Shown one piece after another: positions 44,437-53,144 of a DNA stretch of 64,000 bases. Origin of the DNA: Corynebacterium cystitidis (GTDB taxonomy: Bacteria > Actinomycetota > Actinomycetes > Mycobacteriales > Mycobacteriaceae). The stretch spans positions 1,550,001-1,614,000 of the forward strand of contig NZ_LT906473.1 in assembly GCF_900187295.1 (NCBI RefSeq), given 5' to 3'. The first letter of the stretch is position 1, and each line of letters starts with the position of its first letter. The translations under genes and the position numbers were made by a program. The notes under the pieces were generated by a model, which was given only the letters and a program-made list of their open reading frames with translations, made no database searches and had not been told where the DNA came from.

Positions 44437-45590
44437 TGACCACTCCCGCAAAGAAAAAAGCAAAATTCAATACCCTGTCTGTGTCACGGGTCCGCCAGTT
44501 AACTGACACATCTGTGGAAGTTAGCTTCGATGTGCCGGAAGCACTGCAGGATGATTATGACTACATTCCCGGCCAGTACGTAGCACTGCGCGCCACTATC
44601 GATGGCGAGGAGCTGCGACGTTCTTATTCCATCTGTGATATCCCAAACAAGGGGACTATTCGCGTGGGTATCAAGAAGGACTTAGGTGGCAGATTCTCAA
44701 CGTGGGCGAATGAGGAACTTCAACCAGGCGATACCATCGACGTGATGAATCCACAGGGGGGCTTTACCTCCAAGATTCATGTGACCAGCTTGAACGATGC
44801 GAAAGAACTAGTTGACAAGGACCTAGCCAAGGTTGATCAGCCACACTTGGTCGCTATCGCTGCCGGTTCAGGAATCACCCCGATCATGGCGATCGCGACA
44901 GCTGTCCTCGATGCGATTCCTGATGCGAAATTTCAGCTAGTTTACTCCAATAAGGGTGGCGGTGATGTCATGTTCGCTGACAAAATCGGTGATCTCAAAG
45001 ACAAGTACCCAGCCCGTTTTGCAGTTCACCATGTGCTCACTAGAGAGCAGCGTGTTAACCCGCTGTTTTCTGGGCGGATCGACGATGAAAAGTTACAAAT
45101 CCTGCTCGACCAGGTTATCCGCCCAGAAACTGTCGACGAATGGTTCCTCTGTGGTCCATTTGAGCTGGTTCAGCTGTGTCGCGACAGTTTGAAGGACCGG
45201 GGTATTGACGAAAAGAACATCCGCTACGAGCTATTTACCACCGGTGACCCGAAAAATGAGCCGGGGGGTAATAAAGGTCGTGCGGTGGTCGCTGATCCTT
45301 CCGGAAATAATATTGATATCCAATTCCAGTTGGACGGGCTTTCCGGTTCCGTTGAGTCCCCTGTTTCTGCGAAAGAAACCGTACTCAATGCTGCCCTGCG
45401 CGTGCGCCCGGATGTTCCTTTCGCATGTGCAGGTGGTGTGTGCGGGACGTGCCGCGCAAAGGTGATTGAAGGCGATTACGAGATGGATGAAAACTACGCG
45501 CTTGAGGCCGATGAGGTCGAAGCGGGGTATGTCCTTACTTGTCAGACCCGTCCCACGGGCAAGTCCATTACTGTCGACTATGACGCATAG
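44436..45590 (+). CDS. paaE: Phenylacetyl-CoA epoxidase, reductase subunit E, 384 aa
   Basis: Passes electrons from NADPH to the di-iron centre. The ferredoxin-reductase FAD motif LRRSYSIC is at about 60-67, the nucleotide-binding AAGSGITPIMAI at about 146-157, and the C-terminal plant-type 2Fe-2S domain has Cys about 331, 336, 339 and 369 (CAGGVCGTC and LTCQTRP). The domain order matches other PaaE proteins. Confidence 0.96.
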   Translation: MTTPAKKKAKFNTLSVSRVRQLTDTSVEVSFDVPEALQDDYDYIPGQYVALRATIDGEELRRSYSICDIPNKGTIRVGIKKDLGGRFSTWANEELQPGDTIDVMNPQGGFTSKIHVTSLNDAKELVDKDLAKVDQPHLVAIAAGSGITPIMAIATAVLDAIPDAKFQLVYSNKGGGDVMFADKIGDLKDKYPARFAVHHVLTREQRVNPLFSGRIDDEKLQILLDQVIRPETVDEWFLCGPFELVQLCRDSLKDRGIDEKNIRYELFTTGDPKNEPGGNKGRAVVADPSGNNIDIQFQLDGLSGSVESPVSAKETVLNAALRVRPDVPFACAGGVCGTCRAKVIEGDYEMDENYALEADEVEAGYVLTCQTRPTGKSITVDYDA

Positions 45591-45601
45591 GAGCAACTTC
45601 C

Positions 45602-46387
45602 ATGATAGATCTTCATTTTCAGAAAGTAGCAGAGGGCGCGAAATATGCAGAAGTCGTGCTCAACGACCCAGCTACTTTAAACGCTCTTGCTGAACCTGAC
45701 CTAGTAGAGATTTCTCAGGCCTATTCCGAAGCGGAAAAGGCAGGAGTCCGCGCTCTTCTGCTGCGTGGCGAAGGCAAGGGGTTCTGCTCTGGTCGCAATA
45801 TCAAGGGACTTGATCCAGCCGACGATGATGCGACAGATTATTTAGCTAATAAGGTCACCCCGGTACTCAAGCAAATGAGCCAGTTCCCAGCCCCTACTTT
45901 CGCGGCAGTCCACGGCGCCTGCCTGGGTGTAGGCCTCGGCCTAGCGATTGCTACAGACATCGTTTATGTGGCCGACCGATCGAAGTTTGGTTCTCCTTTC
46001 GCTAACCTCGGGGCCACGCTGGATTCGGGTGGTCACGCCCTTTTTGTCGAGCGTCTTGGGGCGCATCGCACCATGGATCTTATCGTCACCGGCGAATTGA
46101 TCTCTGGGCCTGAAGCTGTGAAAGCTGGTCTATTCTCTCGGGTGCTGCCCGCCGATGAATTGCTTGAGTTCACCCGCGAAAAAGTCGCCTGCGTCGCCCA
46201 AGGAGCAACTCAGGCGTTTTTAACCAGCCGTAGTCTCGTCCATGATATTCGCGACAATGGCACAGGCCTGTGGGCTTCCGTAGAAGAGGAAAATAAAGAG
46301 CAGGGGCGTCTCTGTTCTTCTGCAGATTACGCCGAGGGCTTTGCTGCTTTCAATGAAAAGCGCACCCCGAAATTTACTGGCCGATAG
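45602..46387 (+). CDS. paaG: 1,2-epoxyphenylacetyl-CoA isomerase, PaaG-like, 261 aa
   Basis: A crotonase-fold enzyme expected to convert the ring epoxide to the oxepin. The first oxyanion loop is FCSGRNIKGLDPADDDATDY (about 59-78), the second is VHGACLGVGLGLAIATD (about 102-118), and GATLDSGGHALFVERLG carries the residue that usually acts as the acid. I assign G here and F at 47613 from the stronger PaaG-like pattern in this gene and the hydratase-like Glu motif in the other; the two could be swapped. Confidence 0.85.
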   Translation: MIDLHFQKVAEGAKYAEVVLNDPATLNALAEPDLVEISQAYSEAEKAGVRALLLRGEGKGFCSGRNIKGLDPADDDATDYLANKVTPVLKQMSQFPAPTFAAVHGACLGVGLGLAIATDIVYVADRSKFGSPFANLGATLDSGGHALFVERLGAHRTMDLIVTGELISGPEAVKAGLFSRVLPADELLEFTREKVACVAQGATQAFLTSRSLVHDIRDNGTGLWASVEEENKEQGRLCSSADYAEGFAAFNEKRTPKFTGR

Positions 46388-46411
46388 AAGCCGATAGAAA
46401 GCACCGAAATT

Positions 46412-47611
46412 ATGACTACTGCATATCTTGTCTCAGGAAAGCGTACGCCCGTCGGCCGTTATGGCGGAGCGCTAGCGTCGATCCGCCCTGATGATCTCGC
46501 CGCCCTGACTATAAAGTCTGTCATAGACGAAGCGGGGATAGATCCAGCACTTGTCGATGAGGTGTTCCTTGGCAATGCCAACGGCGCTGGTGAAGAAAAT
46601 CGCAACGTGGCTCGCATGGCGTGGCTGCTGGCAGGTTTTCCTGATACGGTTCCCGGTATAACAGTCAACCGCCTGTGTGCCTCCGGCATGTCTGCGATCG
46701 CTCTTGCCACTGCAATGATTGAGTCCGGCCAAGCCGAGATCATTGTGGCTGGTGGCGTTGAGTCTATGTCGCGTGCTCCGTGGGTCGTCGAAAAGCCCAC
46801 CACCGCTTTTGCAAAGCCGGGTGAAGCTTTCGATACTTCGATTGGTTGGCGCTTTGTCAACCCGATTTTCCAACAGCAGGAAAAGACCACGTTCTCCATG
46901 CCGGAAACCGCGGAGGAAGTAGCACGAGTGAAGAGTGTGTCACGCGAAGATGCTGATGCTTTCGCCGTGCAGTCGCAGCAGCGTGCAATCCAAGCGGTCA
47001 AGGGTGGCCGTTTCAACCCGGAGATCGTCCCAGTTAAAGTCACAGACCGGAAAGGCAACGTCACGGTCGTAGACACCGATGAGGGTCCACGCGAGGGAAC
47101 CACGCCAGAGGTTCTTGCCAAGCTTCGCCCGGTAGTCGAGGGAGGTGCAGTTGTCACCGCCGGCAATTCTTCTTCACTCAATGATGGTGCTTCGGCCATC
47201 ATTGTTGCCAGCGCAGAGGCTGTGAAAAAATACGGGTTGAAAGCTCGAGCTAAAGTTGTCGCTAACGCATCAGCTGGACTTGAGCCTGAGATCATGGGCA
47301 TGGGCCCGGTACCAGCTACCCGTAAAGTACTGGAGCGCACCGGCTGGTCCATCGACGATCTTGACGCGGTGGAATTAAATGAGGCATTCGCCACCCAGTC
47401 TGTGGCGTGCATGCGCGAACTCGGCCTGGATTCTAACATTGTGAATGCCTGGGGTGGGGCGATCGCCTTGGGCCATCCGCTCGGCTCCTCGGGTTCGCGC
47501 ATCACTATCACTCTGCTCAACCGTCTTGAACAGGACGAAGGTATCCGAGGCATCGCAACAATGTGCGTGGGTGTGGGCCAAGGATCTGCAATCGCGATTG
47601 AGAGAGTGTGA
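46412..47611 (+). CDS. paaJ: 3-oxoadipyl-CoA thiolase, 399 aa
   Basis: Cleaves 3-oxoadipyl-CoA (and the earlier dehydro form) to succinyl-CoA and acetyl-CoA. Thiolase signature residues: Cys in VNRLCASGMSAIAL (about 91), EIIVAGGVESMSRAPWV, NEAFATQSVACMRE, GGAIALGHPLGSSGSR with its His, and the second Cys in ATMCVGVGQGSAIA. Length is normal. It starts 24 bases after paaG. Confidence 0.95.
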   Translation: MTTAYLVSGKRTPVGRYGGALASIRPDDLAALTIKSVIDEAGIDPALVDEVFLGNANGAGEENRNVARMAWLLAGFPDTVPGITVNRLCASGMSAIALATAMIESGQAEIIVAGGVESMSRAPWVVEKPTTAFAKPGEAFDTSIGWRFVNPIFQQQEKTTFSMPETAEEVARVKSVSREDADAFAVQSQQRAIQAVKGGRFNPEIVPVKVTDRKGNVTVVDTDEGPREGTTPEVLAKLRPVVEGGAVVTAGNSSSLNDGASAIIVASAEAVKKYGLKARAKVVANASAGLEPEIMGMGPVPATRKVLERTGWSIDDLDAVELNEAFATQSVACMRELGLDSNIVNAWGGAIALGHPLGSSGSRITITLLNRLEQDEGIRGIATMCVGVGQGSAIAIERV

Positions 47612-47612
47612 G

Positions 47613-48368
47613 ATGACTCTTTGCAATAATTTTACTGCCCTGCACATCACAGAAACCGAAGACCTGCTCACCATTGAGCTATCGAGGCCTGAGGTTCGCA
47701 ATGCGATAGACCAGACGATGGTCGATGAGCTGCACACGGTGTGCGCCTATTTGGAAGAAACGCCCAAGGTGGCCATCATCATAGGCAGCAACGGCGTGTT
47801 CGCCTCAGGTGCTGACATCGGCCAGCTCAAGGAACGTCGACGCGCTGATGCTTTGCGGGGCATCAACAACACGATTTTTCATCGTATCTCGCAGCTGCCG
47901 ATGCCTGTTATCGCAGCCGTTGACGGCTATGCACTTGGTGGTGGACTTGAGCTTGCGTTGGCCGCTGACTTTCGCGTCTCTACTGAACGGACGAAGTTCG
48001 GCCAGCCCGAGGCCAACCTGGGTATCCTTGCGGCGGCAGGGGGCACGTGGCGTTTAAAGGCCACGGTTGGAGAGCCATTGGCAAAAGAGATCCTGCTGGC
48101 TGGTCGCATTATCGACGGGACGGAAGCCCTCCAGTACCACCTTGTTTCAGCCCTCGCTGAACCAGATGCGCTTTACGACGAGGCCCTTGACCTGGCAGGG
48201 CGCATCAGCAAGCTTGACCCACTAGCTGTGCGCATCACTAAGAGTGTGATGAATATGCCAGTTGATGCCCACCCACAGGTGGATAATTTGGCGCAGGCTG
48301 TCCTATTTGAGTCAGATGCAAAATTTGAACGCATGCAAGCATTCCTCGACCGCAAGAAAAATAAGTAA
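47613..48368 (+). CDS. paaF: Enoyl-CoA hydratase, PaaF-like, 251 aa
   Basis: A crotonase-family enzyme that hydrates 2,3-dehydroadipyl-CoA. GVFASGADIGQLKERR forms the first oxyanion loop, AAVDGYALGGGLELALAAD (about 100-118) the second, and GQPEANLGILAAAGGTWRL holds the catalytic Glu (EANLG). I place the start at ATG 47613, two bases after the paaJ stop; the longer frame to 47445 lies inside paaJ. Confidence 0.88.
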   Translation: MTLCNNFTALHITETEDLLTIELSRPEVRNAIDQTMVDELHTVCAYLEETPKVAIIIGSNGVFASGADIGQLKERRRADALRGINNTIFHRISQLPMPVIAAVDGYALGGGLELALAADFRVSTERTKFGQPEANLGILAAAGGTWRLKATVGEPLAKEILLAGRIIDGTEALQYHLVSALAEPDALYDEALDLAGRISKLDPLAVRITKSVMNMPVDAHPQVDNLAQAVLFESDAKFERMQAFLDRKKNK

Positions 48369-48378
48369 GGAAAAGTAG

Positions 48379-49224
48379 ATGAGTATTCCCACTAGTATAG
48401 GTGTTCTTGGTGGCGGCCGCATGGGTGGCGGTATTGCGCACGCGTTCCTGCTGGCTGGTGCAGAAGTCACCGTGGTAGACATTAATGATGATGCGGTGGC
48501 CGCGGCCAAAGCTCGAATCACCAAGGATATTGATGGTTCTATCACACGAGGTGTAGTAGAAGGTACAACTGAACAGTGGGCAGAGAAACTTCATTTCTCC
48601 ACCAATCATGCAGCGTTCGCTGGCCATCAGCTCGTGGTAGAAGCTGTGCCTGAATCTTTCGAATTAAAAACTGATGCCTTTGCCAAGATTGCAGCTGCCG
48701 CACCCGAGGCAATGATCGCGACCAATACTTCGTCGTTAAGCGTGTCTGATCTTGCAGCTACCGTAGGCAATAATGTCATCGGCCTGCACTTTTTCAACCC
48801 GGTTCCAGCATCGAAGCTGGTGGAGATTGTGGTAGCTGAGTCCACACCAGAATTGCTTGTCGACGAAGCACGTGGCTGGGTCGAGGCGATCAATAAAACC
48901 CCGATTGTGGTCAAAGACTCCCCTGGTTTTGCGTCTTCGCGCTTAGGAGTGGTAATCGCGCTTGAGGCAATCCGCATGGTGGAGGAAGGCGTGGCCAGCC
49001 CAGAAGATATCGATAACGCAATGGTCTTGGGCTATAAGTTCCCGATCGGTCCACTCGCACTGACCGATATCGTCGGCCTTGATGTGCGCCTAGGTATTGC
49101 CGAGTATCTCGAGTCTACTCTCGGATCGGTGTTTACTCCGCCGCAGCTGATGCGCGACATGGTTGAACGTGGCGAGTTAGGACGTAAAACCGGCAAAGGC
49201 TTCTACAGCTATTCCGAAAGCTAG
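48379..49224 (+). CDS. paaH: 3-hydroxyadipyl-CoA dehydrogenase, 281 aa
   Basis: Oxidises 3-hydroxyadipyl-CoA with NAD. The nucleotide loop is GVLGGGRMGGGIAHAFLLAG (about 8-27), followed by ATNTSSLSVSDLA, the HFFNPVP motif with the catalytic His, and KDSPGFASSRLG. At 281 residues it has one catalytic core, unlike the longer, two-repeat E. coli PaaH. It ends the operon; the next gene is convergent. Confidence 0.93.
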   Translation: MSIPTSIGVLGGGRMGGGIAHAFLLAGAEVTVVDINDDAVAAAKARITKDIDGSITRGVVEGTTEQWAEKLHFSTNHAAFAGHQLVVEAVPESFELKTDAFAKIAAAAPEAMIATNTSSLSVSDLAATVGNNVIGLHFFNPVPASKLVEIVVAESTPELLVDEARGWVEAINKTPIVVKDSPGFASSRLGVVIALEAIRMVEEGVASPEDIDNAMVLGYKFPIGPLALTDIVGLDVRLGIAEYLESTLGSVFTPPQLMRDMVERGELGRKTGKGFYSYSES

Positions 49225-49228
49225 CCTG

Positions 49229-49639
49229 CTAGCTGGGATCGACAATTGCGTTTGTGATACGCGCGGTGCAGAGTCGGCGACCGTGGTCGTCGGCAAGCAC
49301 TACTTCGTGGCTTGTGAGGGTGCGCCCTAATTTAATAGCTGTTGCCGTTGCCGTGGCATAGCCCTCGCGGCCTGAAGAATGATGAGTTGCATTGATATCT
49401 ATACCGACTGCCACCTTTCCCATTGACGAGGCATGAATCACCGCGGCCCAGCTGCCAACGGCCTCGGCGAGGGCAACCATTGCCCCACCGTGAAGTAAGC
49501 CGAGAGATTGACGGTTGCCATCAATCGGCATGCGCGCCACAACTTTCTCGGCGGACTGCTCAAGGACCTCTACCCCCATCTTTTCATCGAGTTCTCCCAG
49601 GGTGATCTGCCAGATCTCGTGGTTGTTGATATCGCTCAT
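49229..49639 (-). CDS. Hotdog-fold thioesterase, 136 aa
   Basis: The pattern QSLGLLHGGAMVALAEAVGS (His-Gly-Gly and Glu about 63) puts it in the PaaI/YdiI/EntH-like group, but with Glu as the catalytic acid, unlike paaI at 41075. It faces the paaH end and diverges from paaZ, sharing the intergenic region with the PaaR-type palindrome. It probably hydrolyses aromatic or acyl-CoA esters to recover CoA. Substrate unknown. Confidence 0.85.
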   Translation of the reverse strand: MSDINNHEIWQITLGELDEKMGVEVLEQSAEKVVARMPIDGNRQSLGLLHGGAMVALAEAVGSWAAVIHASSMGKVAVGIDINATHHSSGREGYATATATAIKLGRTLTSHEVVLADDHGRRLCTARITNAIVDPS

Positions 49640-49731
49640 GGTGGCACCTTTTCGCTGATAGACAATAATTTTTAAGAATATTACACCCTCCCTACCCCCC
49701 GAAGTGTGATCTTGGTTATACTGGCCAAAAA

Positions 49732-49754
49732 TGCCGACCGAACGGTCGGTAATA
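49732..49754. promoter_or_regulatory. PaaR-type operator upstream of paaZ
   Basis: GCCGACCG-AA-CGGTCGGTAA, the most symmetric of the three copies, 63 bases before the paaZ start and 93 bases from the divergent thioesterase start, so it could control both. Confidence 0.8.
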
Positions 49755-49816
49755 AATTAATAAGATCGCTGAATGCTCTGACATACCCTGACTCAAACAA
49801 AGAAAGGCCCCATCTG

Positions 49817-51868
49817 ATGAATCTCGTACCAAGCTTCCTGCAAGGTAAGTGGATTAGCCCCAAGAACCCACAACGTGTTACCGAGGTAGCGGACTCCTCT
49901 ACCGGTGAGATCGTCGCCAGGGTCTCCACCGATGGGCTCGACTTCAAAGGTGCGGTTGAATACGGTCGCACCATTGGGCAGCGCAACCTCAAGACACTAA
50001 CCATCCACGAACGTGCCCTAAAGATCAAGGAACTGGCCCTCTACCTCAACGAGAACAAAGAGAGCCTATATGAACTTGCCAACAAGGCAGGTGCTAACAA
50101 ACGCGACAATATGGTCGATATCGACGGCGGTATTTCAACTCTTTTCACGTTTTCCTCTAAAGGCCGGCGCGAGATGCCAAACTCCAACGTGGTCGTCGAC
50201 GGCCCCCCGGAGATTTTGGCGAAGGATTCCTCTTTCCAGGGCCAACACATTTACACCGCCCTGACTGGCGTGGCCGTGCAAATTAATGCTTTCAACTTCC
50301 CTGTTTGGGGAATGCTAGAGAAATTCGCCCCCTCGTTCATCGCAGGCATGCCAACAATTGTCAAACCTGCAACCCCTACCGGCTATGTCACCGCTGAACT
50401 TATCCGTCTTATGGATCAGTCTGGGATCTTACCTGAAGGCTCTGTGCAGTTGATTTCCGGTTCCGCAGGCGACCTGCTCGACCACCTTGATTACAACGAC
50501 CACGTCGCCTTCACCGGTTCTGCCTGGACCGCAGACACGTTGCGCAACTCTGATTCTGTGCGCAATAACGGTGTACGTTTCTCCGCTGAGGCGGACTCGC
50601 TGAATGCGGCTATCCTGGGACCTGATGCTACCCCTGATACTCCTGAGTTCGAAGCATATGTGAAGCTTCTTTTTGTGGAGCAGACCTCCAAAGCAGGACA
50701 GAAGTGTACCGCTGTGCGCCGCGCGATCGTGCCGGAGAATCTCAAAGACGATGTTGCCCAAGCATTAAAGAAGCGTATCGACGAAAAAGTCGTCGTCGGT
50801 GATCCGCGCGATGAAAATTCCACCATGGGCCCACTGGTGTCAGTAGAGCAAGCCCACGACGTAAAGAAAGCCGTGGATACGCTGGTGGCTGACGGTGGCA
50901 AGGTCGTCGCTGGGGGCGGCGACATCAATGGCGCATTCTTCCCGCCAACTATCTTGACCTTCGACAATGCGCGGTCCGAGCGCGTCCATGACACCGAGGC
51001 ATTCGGCCCAGTAGTGTCCATCCTTGGTTACACGGACATTGACGACGCTATCGAGTTAGCAGCTTTAGGCTGCGGTTCTTTGGTCGCTTCAGTAGCTACT
51101 AATAACCCCGAGACCACCCGCAAGTTTGCGGAAGGTATTGCAGCGCACCATGGCCGCTTGCACTTTATCGACCGCGAAGACGCGAAGACTTCTACCGGCC
51201 ACGGTTCTCCCCTGCCCCATCTGGTCCATGGTGGCCCCGGTCGCGCAGGCGGGGGCGAGGAGCTTGGCGGTGTTCGCGCGATCAAGCACTACATGCAACG
51301 CACCGCAATCCAGGGCTCACCAAACCACCTCACCGCAATTACTGGCGAGTGGCACACCGGGGCACAGGTTCAGCGGGTCACCCGCGAGGATGTTGACAAC
51401 GGTGCTCAGCACCCGTTCCAAAAGGACCTGGCCACCTTAAAAATTGGCGACCAGTTCGCGTCCCCTCTGCGCAAAGTCAATCTACAAGACATTCTCGACT
51501 TTGCTGAAGAAACGGGTGATACTTTCTACGCTCACGTCAATGAAGAAGCCGCGATGAAAAATCCCTTCTTCCCTCGTCGCGTGGCGCACGGGTACTTGCT
51601 GGTTGCATGGGCTGCCGGTTTGTTCGTGGAAGGCCGTCCAGGTCCGGTGTTGGCCAACTACGGGTTGGAGAACCTACGATTTGTCAAGCCAGTGACCTAC
51701 GACGATTCCATCCGCGTTGAGTTGACCGCCAAGCGCATCACCCCGCGCGTGACTGATGATTACGGGGAGGTTGCCTGGGACACTGTCTTGTACAACCAGG
51801 ACGATGAAATCGTGGCAGTCTACGACGTACTCACTCTCGTTGAGAAGGTCAGCACCACCTACGCATAG
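49817..51868 (+). CDS. paaZ: Oxepin-CoA hydrolase / semialdehyde dehydrogenase, bifunctional, 683 aa
   Basis: Opens the oxepin ring with the C-terminal hydratase domain and oxidises the resulting aldehyde with the N-terminal aldehyde dehydrogenase domain. In the dehydrogenase part: FNFPVWGMLEKFAPSFIAG and the catalytic Cys in KAGQKCTAVRR. In the MaoC-like part: GDTFYAHVNEEAAMKNPFF with the Asp-x4-His pair, then PRRVAHGYL. The length matches E. coli PaaZ. The upstream frame to 49706 is leader sequence containing the operator, so ATG 49817 is the start. Confidence 0.95.
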   Translation: MNLVPSFLQGKWISPKNPQRVTEVADSSTGEIVARVSTDGLDFKGAVEYGRTIGQRNLKTLTIHERALKIKELALYLNENKESLYELANKAGANKRDNMVDIDGGISTLFTFSSKGRREMPNSNVVVDGPPEILAKDSSFQGQHIYTALTGVAVQINAFNFPVWGMLEKFAPSFIAGMPTIVKPATPTGYVTAELIRLMDQSGILPEGSVQLISGSAGDLLDHLDYNDHVAFTGSAWTADTLRNSDSVRNNGVRFSAEADSLNAAILGPDATPDTPEFEAYVKLLFVEQTSKAGQKCTAVRRAIVPENLKDDVAQALKKRIDEKVVVGDPRDENSTMGPLVSVEQAHDVKKAVDTLVADGGKVVAGGGDINGAFFPPTILTFDNARSERVHDTEAFGPVVSILGYTDIDDAIELAALGCGSLVASVATNNPETTRKFAEGIAAHHGRLHFIDREDAKTSTGHGSPLPHLVHGGPGRAGGGEELGGVRAIKHYMQRTAIQGSPNHLTAITGEWHTGAQVQRVTREDVDNGAQHPFQKDLATLKIGDQFASPLRKVNLQDILDFAEETGDTFYAHVNEEAAMKNPFFPRRVAHGYLLVAWAAGLFVEGRPGPVLANYGLENLRFVKPVTYDDSIRVELTAKRITPRVTDDYGEVAWDTVLYNQDDEIVAVYDVLTLVEKVSTTYA

Positions 51869-51910
51869 CGCACACGGCATCTGCCGTACATCCCCGGAAG
51901 CAAAGCAGAA

Positions 51911-51937
51911 CAAGGGGCCACATCGGCCCCTTTATTC
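51911..51937. terminator. Bidirectional terminator between paaZ and an MFS gene
   Basis: AAGGGGCC, five bases, GGCCCCTT, followed by TATTCTATTT on the plus strand. It also serves the convergent MFS gene, whose stop abuts it. Confidence 0.8.
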
Positions 51938-53040
51938 TATTTCGAACCCATCAGGTTCACACCGGCCATGATCACAAGAACCGCAGCGGCTACCCCGAAG
52001 CCGTACCACGGCGCCACGTTAAACAGTGGCAAGACCAGCAGCGGGGTGGCTGCGTTGCCGAAAAACCGGAAGGCCTGCACGGTAGATAGCATGCGGGAAC
52101 CACCTGGCGCGCGTAGTACCAGCATGTTTACGCCCACTTGTACCGCTTGAGCAGCAAGTACGGCGAGGCCCCACAACACAGCCAGCAACACCAGCGACGG
52201 GGCTATTACCAGTGCAATGAGTGCCACCGCTGCCGCCAGAAGCCCAGCGACCAACACGGGCCGTGCCCCGATCCTGTCTGCCAAGCCACCCACGAAGCGG
52301 GAGAACACGAACGCGGTCAGCCCACCGGCCATCACTATTGCGCCACGGGTCACAGCGTCGGCACCAAAGCGCTCTCCGACATACAATGCAACAATAAAGC
52401 TTATTCCGATCACGGCCATACCCACGGCAAATAGCGTGAGCATTCCGCGGAGATGCGGCCACCCTACCCGGCGCTGCCCTGCCGGCGCAGGGGAGTCGTC
52501 GGCACGCACAAACGGTACCCGCACGATGACGATCACTACCGCAAATGCCCCGAGTACTACGAACATCAGCCGCCATGACACCAGCGCTGTCACACCCGCC
52601 AGAAGAGGCGCAGAAAATAGGCCGAAGGACTGCATGGCTGCGTAGGTGCCCAGCGCCTGTCCCAGGCGCTCGTCTGGTGTGATATCGCGCAGGATGAGCT
52701 GCAAAAATGGCGCGGTAAATGCGTTGCACAGCCCTGCCACCAGATACGCGAGTACAAACGGCCACCATACGGGCGTGAACACGAGTACAACGCACGCCAC
52801 AGCAATGATCGCGTAGGCCACACGTACCACCACGGATGGGGACACACCGCGGGCCAGGTGCGTGGAGAAGAGCATCATCACCGCAAACGGCAACATGTAC
52901 GCCGTCATGGTCAGCGACGCCAGCGACAGCGTAATCCCAAAATCAGCCGCGAATTCAGGTAGCACTACCGACAGTGACTGGCCCGCAAAAGGGCCCAAAA
53001 ACCCGCCGATCATGATGCACGCGTAGCGCAGTTTATCCAT
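51937..53040 (-). CDS. MFS transporter, 367 aa
   Basis: About 11-12 hydrophobic segments without a long central loop, and the motif-A-like FVGGLADRIGARPVLVAGLL in the second half. Starts MDKLRYACIMIGGFLGPFAG. No typical substrate motif. Somewhat short for the superfamily but with no sign of damage. It diverges from the MHS transporter at 53145. Export of a small compound is possible; not assigned. Confidence 0.8.
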   Translation of the reverse strand: MDKLRYACIMIGGFLGPFAGQSLSVVLPEFAADFGITLSLASLTMTAYMLPFAVMMLFSTHLARGVSPSVVVRVAYAIIAVACVVLVFTPVWWPFVLAYLVAGLCNAFTAPFLQLILRDITPDERLGQALGTYAAMQSFGLFSAPLLAGVTALVSWRLMFVVLGAFAVVIVIVRVPFVRADDSPAPAGQRRVGWPHLRGMLTLFAVGMAVIGISFIVALYVGERFGADAVTRGAIVMAGGLTAFVFSRFVGGLADRIGARPVLVAGLLAAAVALIALVIAPSLVLLAVLWGLAVLAAQAVQVGVNMLVLRAPGGSRMLSTVQAFRFFGNAATPLLVLPLFNVAPWYGFGVAAAVLVIMAGVNLMGSK

Positions 53041-53144
53041 GGACGTGATTGTATGGAACGCCTACCCCCTCAGCAGATTTTGAAACGTTATCGGCACGCG
53101 AGGCGACTAAAATATGTGTAACTATCCCCCAGCCCAAGGAATAT

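Noticed and set aside
46459-47553. Minus-strand ORF of 364 aa opposite paaJ
   Set aside because: Mirror frame of a well-conserved thiolase; composition is that of antisense codons.
52019-52795. 258-aa minus-strand ORF in another frame of the MFS gene at 51937-53040
   Set aside because: Cys/Arg-rich alternative frame without membrane segments; the MFS frame is coherent throughout.
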